This document shows, one piece after another, positions 6,483 to 12,240 of a stretch of DNA of 12,240 nt (within the stretch, counting starts at the first letter, position 1; each line of letters begins with the position of its first letter). The translations under genes were made by a program, and so were the position numbers. Below the pieces are notes generated by a model, which did not search any database, was not told where the DNA came from, and saw only the letters and a program-made list of their open reading frames with translations. The stretch comes from Mobilitalea sp. (GTDB lineage: Bacteria > Bacillota_A > Clostridia > Lachnospirales > Lachnospiraceae), in contig JARKQP010000237.1 in assembly GCA_029974875.1 (NCBI GenBank), positions 1 to 12,240 of the forward strand. The letters run 5' to 3'.

Positions 6483-8249
6483 ATGAAAAGAAACAGCGTT
6501 ATGGGAAGTATTATGTCCTATGCCAAGCCATGCAAGGGAAAGCTGTTGCTGTCCGTGCTTTGCGCCCTTATCTCGGTAGCCGGGAGCATCCTTCCTTTTG
6601 TATCGGCTTATCATGTTATCGTGTTATTTTTTGATAACTCGGCAACCTCCGATGCCATTATTTACTGGAGCCTGATATGCCTTTTGGGATTCCTGGTAAA
6701 GGTGGTGTTCCACGCCATATCCACGACCCTGTCCCACGTATCCGCCTATACGATTCTTGAGATCATGCGCAAGAAAATTGCGGATAAGCTGCTCATGGCT
6801 CCGCTGGGCATCACACAGGAGCTGTCTGCCGGTAAGGTAAAGAGCATTGTGGTAGATCAGGTGGAAACCATAGAAATCCCCCTGGCCCATGTCATACCGG
6901 AGGGGGCGGCGGCCCTTGTCTTGCCGGCTGCGGTGTTTGCTTATCTGTGTATGATTGATTTCCGGCTTGCCCTGGCATCGCTGATTACTGTCCCTCTTGC
7001 TATGATCCCTTACGGCATCATGCTCGGAGGCTACAATAAAACCTACGCGAAATATATGGAATCCAATGAGTACATGAACAATGCTGTTGTGGAATATGTG
7101 GAGGGAATTGAAGTGGTGAAGGCGTTCAACCAGTCCACTTCCTCTTATGAAAAATACCGCAGGGCAGTGGAGAGCTTCAAAAAGACCACGCTGGACTGGT
7201 ATAAATCCACATGGAAATACACAACCCTGGGCTCAGTCATTTTGCCCTCCACTCTGCTTGGCGTGCTTCCCGTCGGGACGCTTATGTACCTTTCGGGCAG
7301 CGCCACCCTCACAAATATTACCATGGCCATGCTGCTTTCCATGGGGCTTGTCAGCAGCCTGGGACGCTTTATCCTATTTTTTAATCAGATCAAATTGATC
7401 CAATACTCCGTAAACTCCATCGATAAAACCTTTGATATCGGGGAGCTGCCCCAGACTTCCCAGGAAAAGCCAATTAAAAAACACGATATCCGCATGGAGC
7501 ATGTGACCTTCTCTTATACCGGCAGCGAGGATGTCCTGCATGACATCAGCCTGACCATACCTGAAAAGTCCTTCAGCGCGGTGGTAGGTCCCTCCGGCGG
7601 AGGAAAATCCACACTGGCAAGGCTGATCGCACGTTTTTGGGATACCACAGCCGGAGCCATAACCATTGGCAGCGTCAATATCCGGGAAATTCCTTTATCG
7701 CAGCTTGCGGATGAGGTAAGCTTTGTCACGCAGGATAATTTTCTGTTTAACTGCTCCATTATGGAAAACATCCGGTTGGGAAATCCGGAAGCGACGGACG
7801 CACAGGTGCTGGAAGCTGCACAAAAGGCCCAATGCGACGAGTTTATCGGCAAGCTGGAAAAGGGCTACCAGTCCATGGCGGGGGAAGCCGGCGACAAGCT
7901 TTCCGGCGGGGAACGGCAAAGAATTACCATAGCCCGCGCCATATTAAAAAATGCCCCGATTATCATTTTGGATGAGGCCACCTCCTTCACTGACCCGGAG
8001 AATGAAGCAAGGATACAGGAGGCAATCTCCGAGCTGACCAAGGGAAAGACACTGCTGGTCATTGCCCACCGCCTCTCTACCATAAAGAACGCCGACAATA
8101 TCCTGCTGGTCAACCGGGGAAGGGTCGAGCAAATTGGCACACATGAAGAGCTGCTTCAAAAAAGCCAGCTTTACTATGATATGTGGCAGGCCCATATCGG
8201 AGCGAAAAAATGGTCTGTAAATACAAGCAGTAAGGAGGTTATGGCATGA
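6483..8249 (+). CDS. ABC half-transporter (fused permease and ATPase), first of a pair
   Basis: This 588-residue protein has the type IV (exporter-fold) ABC layout: a membrane domain of about six helices over residues 20-300, then a nucleotide-binding domain. The ATPase motifs are complete: Walker A GPSGGGKST at 369-377, Q417 in the Q-loop, signature LSGGE at 473-477, Walker B aspartate D497 with catalytic E498, and switch H529. The D-loop reads SFTD followed by PENE instead of the usual SALD. GGAGGA at 6471-6476 precedes the ATG. Its stop overlaps the next gene's start as ATGA, so the two products are probably made in equal amounts and form a heterodimer. Substrate is unknown. Regulation by a TetR-family protein suggests drug, lipid or metabolite efflux. 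The PENE after the D-loop recalls, from memory, exporter-fold siderophore transporters of the YbtP/YbtQ type, so uptake is also possible. Confidence 0.93.
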   Translation: MKRNSVMGSIMSYAKPCKGKLLLSVLCALISVAGSILPFVSAYHVIVLFFDNSATSDAIIYWSLICLLGFLVKVVFHAISTTLSHVSAYTILEIMRKKIADKLLMAPLGITQELSAGKVKSIVVDQVETIEIPLAHVIPEGAAALVLPAAVFAYLCMIDFRLALASLITVPLAMIPYGIMLGGYNKTYAKYMESNEYMNNAVVEYVEGIEVVKAFNQSTSSYEKYRRAVESFKKTTLDWYKSTWKYTTLGSVILPSTLLGVLPVGTLMYLSGSATLTNITMAMLLSMGLVSSLGRFILFFNQIKLIQYSVNSIDKTFDIGELPQTSQEKPIKKHDIRMEHVTFSYTGSEDVLHDISLTIPEKSFSAVVGPSGGGKSTLARLIARFWDTTAGAITIGSVNIREIPLSQLADEVSFVTQDNFLFNCSIMENIRLGNPEATDAQVLEAAQKAQCDEFIGKLEKGYQSMAGEAGDKLSGGERQRITIARAILKNAPIIILDEATSFTDPENEARIQEAISELTKGKTLLVIAHRLSTIKNADNILLVNRGRVEQIGTHEELLQKSQLYYDMWQAHIGAKKWSVNTSSKEVMA

Positions 8250-9994
8250 TCAGGATACTTGGAAATCTATTTCGTATGATGGGCAGGTATAAGGGCAGGC
8301 TGTACGCGGGCATTTTATTCTCACTCATCAGCAACATACTGGGCGCCGTCCCCGTGATTTGCGGAGCTTATACGATCCGGATAATTTTGGATGATATGAA
8401 TGGCGCTGTAAGGCTGGACCGGGGCTACGTCCTTCTGCTGACCGGCGTTATCGTCGGTTCCATTTTAATCCGGTGGCTCTTCGGTTATTTCCGGGCGACA
8501 AGGCAGGACAGCATCGCCCATGAGGTGACCGCAGAACAGCGGCTGAAAATCGGGGACATTCTAAAAAGGGTATCCCTCGGCTTTCTGCAAAAAAACAATA
8601 CAGGGGATCTGAATACGGCAGTAACGACAGACCTTGCCTTTTTTGAGATGCAGACGATGAATGTCATCAACAGTATTGTAGACAGTTATATTTTTCTGCT
8701 CATTACCATCCTGTTTCTGTTTACCCTTTCTCCCCTGATTGCCTTTGCGGCTATTGTGGCAATTGCCATTTCATTCGTGGGCTTGCAGATGATCGGGCGG
8801 CAAAGCCGGAAGAATTCTCCGGTACGTCAGGAAAGCATCAATGAAATGGCGGATGAAATCGTGCAGTATGTCAGAGGAATGGCCGTTGTAAAATCCTTCA
8901 AGCAGGCAGGGGCAGCCTCCGCCGGACTTTTTCGGGCATACAGAAAATCCAAGGATATCAACATAAAAATGGAGAAGAATTATGCGCCCTATGACGCGCT
9001 GCACAGGCTGGGGCTCTATCTGGGAACCAGCGCCATTATGCTGATTACGGCTCTCTCTGCCGTAAGCTCCAGGCTGGAGCTCCCCATGGCGATCATGATG
9101 ATTGTGTATAGCTTTATTATGTTCAATTCCATCGAAACCACGAACAATTCTCTGCATATTCTGGAAATGCTCGATGCCATTCATGGTAAGCTGCAAAATA
9201 TTGAAGCTGCGGAGTTTATTGATAAGGATGGAAAAGAAATTACGATTGACCATTATGACATCGCATTTAAGGAGGTATCCTTTGGATACGACAGCCGGGA
9301 GGTCTTAAAAAATGTATCGTTCCAGATACCGCAAAACACGACCACCGCCATTGTAGGCCCCTCCGGCAGCGGAAAAACAACCATATGCAGCCTTCTCGCC
9401 AGATTTTATGATATACAAAAAGGTGAAATTACAGTAGGCGGCAGAAACATCAAGGAATTTACCTGTGACTCCCTGCTCCGGCACATCAGCATGGTATTCC
9501 AGAATGTTTATCTGTTCCATGACAGCATCCAAAACAATATCCTGTTTGGCGATCCAAAGGCATCACAGACAGCCATGATTGCCGCAGCCAAGGCCGCCCG
9601 GTGCCACGATTTTATTATGGCGCTCCCCAAAGGGTACGACACCATCGTCGGAGAGGGGGGCTCCACCTTATCCGGCGGCGAAAAGCAGCGTATCTCCATC
9701 GCCCGGGCCATGCTGAAAAATGCTCCCATCGTGATTCTGGATGAAGCCACCGCCAGCATAGACCCGGAAAATGAGCACTTAATCCAGCAGGCCATCAGCA
9801 ACCTGACCCACGGCAAAACGATTATCGTGATTGCCCACAGGCTTGCGACCATTGAAAATGCGGACCAGATCCTGGTCATTGACGATGGCGGGGTTACTCA
9901 GAAGGGTATACATGCCCAGCTAATGGAGCAGGAGGGACTTTACCGGCGCTTCATCAACATCCGTGAAAAGGCCGAAGGATGGGCTATTGGGTGA
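8246..9994 (+). CDS. ABC half-transporter (fused permease and ATPase), second of a pair
   Basis: This 582-residue protein has the same layout as its upstream neighbour. A membrane domain covers about residues 15-300, with hydrophobic segments such as YIFLLITILFLF and the helix pair after it, and an ATPase domain fills the C-terminal half. Walker A is GPSGSGKTT at 371-379, the Q-loop reads MVFQN, the signature LSGGE starts at L475, Walker B aspartate is D499 with catalytic E500 (DEATASID), and the switch histidine is H531. All catalytic residues are therefore present in both subunits, and neither ATP site looks degenerate. AAGGAGG at 8232-8238 provides the ribosome site inside the end of the first gene. 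The two proteins are clearly related but not near-identical, as expected for a heterodimer rather than a recent tandem duplication. The substrate cannot be deduced. Confidence 0.93.
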   Translation: MIRILGNLFRMMGRYKGRLYAGILFSLISNILGAVPVICGAYTIRIILDDMNGAVRLDRGYVLLLTGVIVGSILIRWLFGYFRATRQDSIAHEVTAEQRLKIGDILKRVSLGFLQKNNTGDLNTAVTTDLAFFEMQTMNVINSIVDSYIFLLITILFLFTLSPLIAFAAIVAIAISFVGLQMIGRQSRKNSPVRQESINEMADEIVQYVRGMAVVKSFKQAGAASAGLFRAYRKSKDINIKMEKNYAPYDALHRLGLYLGTSAIMLITALSAVSSRLELPMAIMMIVYSFIMFNSIETTNNSLHILEMLDAIHGKLQNIEAAEFIDKDGKEITIDHYDIAFKEVSFGYDSREVLKNVSFQIPQNTTTAIVGPSGSGKTTICSLLARFYDIQKGEITVGGRNIKEFTCDSLLRHISMVFQNVYLFHDSIQNNILFGDPKASQTAMIAAAKAARCHDFIMALPKGYDTIVGEGGSTLSGGEKQRISIARAMLKNAPIVILDEATASIDPENEHLIQQAISNLTHGKTIIVIAHRLATIENADQILVIDDGGVTQKGIHAQLMEQEGLYRRFINIREKAEGWAIG

Positions 9995-10102
9995 ATTTGA
10001 ATTTTCTTTTCATTTCCTAGAAAGCGATAGAAAGGGGTACTGGATTATTCCTGTAATCAAACCTTTGCCTATGATGAATATTTACAGATATTGCGTAAGG
10101 AC

Positions 10103-10148
10103 ACAAACAGACGCGCAGGTTGAAATTTCAACCTGCACGTCTGTTTGT
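10103..10148. terminator. 46-bp palindrome between convergent operons, probable bidirectional terminator
   Basis: Arms 10103-10125 and 10126-10148 are reverse complements at 22 of 23 positions with no spacer; the centre is AAATTT. In the plus direction the stem is followed by AATCTTTT. In the minus direction the single mismatch becomes a G-U pair. It lies between the plus-strand ABC pair (ending 9994) and the minus-strand aldolase (ending 10155), where both transcripts should stop. The 108 bases from 9995 to 10102 show nothing else. Confidence 0.75.
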
Positions 10149-10154
10149 AATCTT

Positions 10155-11075
10155 TTACTTATTAGAAAATACGGCCAATGCCTTCCTTACATTATTCTTC
10201 ATCGCCAGGTATCCCCATTCCACAATGTCGTGATAATAAACCGGGGCATCCTTCTCCTCCGATACAATGGAATAATAGCAATGGTAGTTGGTTCCCTCAT
10301 ATGTTAAGGGGAACATCTTCAGATCGAATTTTTCCTTGATCTTTTCACCGCCTGCCTTGGCCATATAAGTATAGTAATTGATCTTACGTACACCCTTTGA
10401 TATTACAATGCGGTAGTCTTCATCACTTACTCCGGAGCCGCCGTGCATAACTATGGGGAGCTTCACCTTTGCCCTCACGTTATCTAAAACTGTAAAATCC
10501 AGCTTAGGCTTTTGTAAATACAATCCATGGGCTGTTCCAAAGGAGCATGCCAGAGCATCAATGCCGGTGGCCTCTACGAACCGCTTTGCATCCTCCGGGT
10601 CTGTATACACCTGCTCCGGCTCAGGTTCGCTACTCTCAGTTTTGTAGCCCAATTCCCGTTTTCCCAAGGTTCCAATCTCCGCTTCCACAGAAGCACCCAT
10701 TCTTTTTGCCATTCCCACGACCATTTTTGTATTTGCAACGTTGATGCTGTAGTCAAGGGCGGATCCATCGTACATAACAGAGGTAAATCCAAGGCTCAAG
10801 GCTTTATTCACATATTCCAGGCTCTCGCCGTGGTCCAGATGTACACACACAGGAACCTTTGCCGCCTTCGCACGTTCAATCATAATAGGCCCAATGATGG
10901 AAATTGGCATGATGGATTCATGCACCTCTGCATGCATGATAATGACAGGTACATCCAACTCCTCCGCCGCATCAATGACCGCCATAATGCTTTCCAAATT
11001 CGGGGTATTGAAGGAGCCGACGGCAATGTTTCTTGCTTCCGCAAGGCATAGTATTTCTTTCAACGTAACTAACAT
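10155..11075 (-). CDS. Class II ketose-bisphosphate aldolase (fructose/tagatose-bisphosphate type)
   Basis: This 306-residue cytoplasmic zinc enzyme family splits a ketose bisphosphate into dihydroxyacetone phosphate and an aldehyde. The order of family motifs is complete: VGSFNTPNLES near the N-terminus, HLDHGES with D81 and H82, GASVEAEIGTLG with E131 and E133, FGTAHGLY with H183, and MHGGSGVSDED with H211. The zinc ligands and catalytic Asp are therefore present. Two features are unusual. The phosphate-site motif, normally like KIN-(V/I)-(N/D/A)-T-(D/E), reads KINYYTY, so N233 is kept but the acidic residue is replaced. An extra stretch of about 20-25 residues precedes the last helix. Substrate preference may therefore differ from plain fructose-1,6-bisphosphate. 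An AAGGATG-like ribosome site precedes the ATG. The gene is the last of a minus-strand group, 41 bases after a class II aldolase-fold gene, suggesting a sugar-breakdown pathway. Confidence 0.9.
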   Translation of the reverse strand: MLVTLKEILCLAEARNIAVGSFNTPNLESIMAVIDAAEELDVPVIIMHAEVHESIMPISIIGPIMIERAKAAKVPVCVHLDHGESLEYVNKALSLGFTSVMYDGSALDYSINVANTKMVVGMAKRMGASVEAEIGTLGKRELGYKTESSEPEPEQVYTDPEDAKRFVEATGIDALACSFGTAHGLYLQKPKLDFTVLDNVRAKVKLPIVMHGGSGVSDEDYRIVISKGVRKINYYTYMAKAGGEKIKEKFDLKMFPLTYEGTNYHCYYSIVSEEKDAPVYYHDIVEWGYLAMKNNVRKALAVFSNK

Positions 11076-11116
11076 AGAATCATCCTTTTCTTTCGATATA
11101 ATTTAACAGCATCCCA

Positions 11117-11917
11117 TTAACCTTGCATCTGCTCTATTACTTTTTTACGGATAGCTTCAATGAATTCCTTGCTTTCCCATTGACTGGCCTGGGCTTGTGA
11201 TTCATTGCCACAGGAATAGCAGCCAGGCTTTCCTTCCCTTATCCGCAGACAGACCTTGGAAGGATGCTTTTTTGTAAAGCCGTACTTTACTCTTTTGTTA
11301 AAAAGCTCTCTTTCCTTAGTATCATTTAGGTTCTGACCCAGCCCCAGTTCTTTGCTCCGTGCCATTGTGGCTGCATATAGTTCTACGGACTCCAGTTTAT
11401 TATAAGCTGCCTCCAGGGTCTCTCCAAATGCCAATACACCAATGTCCCCACATAGGACTGCATCAAAATACCGAATTGCTTCCGTTAAATGTTTGATCTC
11501 TTCCTCTGTATTTGCCAGCCCCTTTTCAATATACGGGATACAACCGGTGCAATTAATAGCTTCCAGGGATGCTCCCCTTGTTAATGGAATTCCCGCATTA
11601 GCAAAGGTTGTTGCATTTATCGGATATGCATGGATCACTGCTTGCATCCGTGGTCTTTCTTTGTGAATCAGCAGATGTGTTTTGACTGCGGAGGTAACCC
11701 TGTATCCATTAGCAGACTTGTTATTCCCCTCCAGATCTACCAGACAGACAGAACCCAGGGGCATAAATCCTTTATTTGTTCCCGTTGCCGTACACAAAAA
11801 TTCTTTTTCATTGACCTGGACTGATATACTCCCGTCGGTGGAAGCCAGCAGTCCTTTTGCATACAGACGCTTACCCGTCTCAAGAATCTCTTTTTTCAGC
11901 TCTAGCTCTGATTTCAT
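11117..11917 (-). CDS. Class II aldolase/adducin-fold protein lacking most catalytic and zinc residues
   Basis: With the start chosen here the protein has 266 residues. The fold is recognisable from GKRLYAKGLLASTDGSISV, TATGTNKGFM, THLLIHKERP, AVIHAYPINATT, and GVLAFGETLEAAYNKLE. Compared with FucA-type aldolases, the catalytic glutamate (E73) aligns with A77, the second zinc histidine with Y98, and the third with I159; only the first histidine, H96, remains. The phosphate-loop asparagine is also a serine (S30). It is therefore unlikely to be a standard zinc aldolase or epimerase. Cysteines are frequent, with CTGC at 123-126, C223 and CYSC at 233-236, and could bind another metal. The frame extends upstream to a GTG at 11972-11974, adding 19 residues, but a likely -10 at 11987-11992 places the transcript start almost on that codon, so the internal ATG is preferred. 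It lies between a DUF4432 gene and a ketose-bisphosphate aldolase gene. Confidence 0.85.
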   Translation of the reverse strand: MKSELELKKEILETGKRLYAKGLLASTDGSISVQVNEKEFLCTATGTNKGFMPLGSVCLVDLEGNNKSANGYRVTSAVKTHLLIHKERPRMQAVIHAYPINATTFANAGIPLTRGASLEAINCTGCIPYIEKGLANTEEEIKHLTEAIRYFDAVLCGDIGVLAFGETLEAAYNKLESVELYAATMARSKELGLGQNLNDTKERELFNKRVKYGFTKKHPSKVCLRIREGKPGCYSCGNESQAQASQWESKEFIEAIRKKVIEQMQG

Positions 11918-11986
11918 ATTAGCTCTCACTTCCTTCCATTTCTTAACATAACACTCTCCGATGTAACAATCCACAAATAAATAGTC

Positions 11987-12016
11987 ATTATATTAGACCT
12001 ATTGATCTTACCCCAA
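11987..12016 (-). promoter_or_regulatory. Possible promoter for the two aldolase-family genes
   Basis: On the minus strand a perfect TATAAT (11987-11992) is preceded after 18 bases by TTGGGG (12011-12016), which matches only three of six -35 bases. It lies in the 140-base gap between the DUF4432 gene and the aldolase-fold gene. The good -10 and weak -35 would suit a regulated or activator-dependent promoter. Confidence 0.4.
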
Positions 12017-12057
12017 AAGTTAGATATTAATAATTAAGCGGACTCAACCCTTTTAAT

Positions 12058-12240
12058 TTATCGTCTAATTCTTTCTGTCATTTCATCCATCATTTCGATC
12101 CGAAGACTATATTCCAGGCTTTCTCCGGGTTCTGCAAACTTAAGCCTTCCTTCCCTGCGCATAACATCCCTGCCGTCCGGATAGCAGTTGCCCGGCTCCA
12201 ACCCTAATACATAGTCACGGTATCCCATCATCTTCCACTC
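12058..12240 (-). CDS. DUF4432 family (aldose-1-epimerase-like) protein, C-terminal fragment
   Basis: The minus strand is open from the window edge to a TAA at 12058-12060, giving 60 residues. The fragment contains WKMMGYRDYVLGLEPGNC, then YPDGRDVMRREGRLKF and APGE-like AEPGES, ending in a beta strand and a charged tail. The GLEPGN block followed by GR and a 'LxPGES' turn is, from memory, characteristic of the DUF4432 branch of the galactose-mutarotase superfamily. Members are found beside sugar-phosphate aldolases and kinases and are thought to act on the anomeric form or isomers of a sugar. The start and the catalytic residues lie outside the window. It precedes the two aldolase-family genes on the same strand, with a 140-base gap that may hold a separate promoter. 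Confidence 0.75.
   Translation of the reverse strand, partial: EWKMMGYRDYVLGLEPGNCYPDGRDVMRREGRLKFAEPGESLEYSLRIEMMDEMTERIRR

Noticed and set aside
8771..9253. Minus-strand 160-codon open frame within the second ABC gene
   Set aside because: It is a shadow of the ABC coding frame, with no ribosome site or recognisable domain.
11918..11974. GTG-started N-terminal extension of the aldolase-fold protein
   Set aside because: A likely -10 at 11987-11992 places transcription start near this GTG, leaving no leader, and the fold begins only after the internal ATG. The choice is not certain.

Overview
The window looks like a piece of a Firmicutes chromosome, most likely a Clostridia/Lachnospiraceae-type anaerobe. 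This is inferred from strong AGGAGG-type ribosome sites, ATGA stop/start overlaps, low-to-moderate GC, and a YesM/YesN-type two-component system next to sugar-metabolism genes. No rRNA, tRNA, CRISPR array or transposase gene was found. Taxonomy is inference only.

Left edge (1-848): an AT-rich strip that looks accessory. It holds the last 45 codons of a D12-class adenine-specific DNA methyltransferase, whose stop codon lies inside a 28-bp hairpin stem. A small XRE-type regulator follows, then a second imperfect hairpin, then a T-rich tract that resolves into about ten degenerate copies of a decamer (CTTTATACTT).

Sensory operon (849-5538, minus strand): a YesM-type sensor histidine kinase, a YesN-type response regulator with an AraC output domain, and a family-1 extracellular solute-binding protein. 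They are transcribed in that order with overlapping ends. The binding protein has no lipobox cysteine, keeps an N-terminal membrane anchor and has no permease genes beside it. It may therefore be the ligand-presenting part of a three-component sensor rather than a transporter subunit. A good extended -10 promoter lies inside the longest kinase ORF and argues for a shorter kinase.

Efflux/uptake operon (5680-9994, plus strand): a TetR-type regulator with a near-consensus promoter and a 32-bp double operator directly after the -10, then two ABC half-transporters overlapping by ATGA. A terminator-like hairpin and another palindrome separate the regulator from the transporter pair. The pair most likely forms a heterodimer controlled by the TetR protein.

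Sugar operon (10155-12240, minus strand): a DUF4432 aldose-1-epimerase-like protein (only its C-terminus is in the window), a class II aldolase/adducin-fold protein, and a class II ketose-bisphosphate aldolase. The adducin-fold protein has lost the catalytic glutamate and two of the three zinc histidines, so it is probably not a standard aldolase. This is the most unusual gene in the window. A 46-bp nearly perfect palindrome separates the convergent ABC and sugar operons and probably terminates both.

No wholly new system is evident. The best leads are the degenerate aldolase paired with a divergent ketose-bisphosphate aldolase, and the membrane-anchored binding protein in the two-component operon.
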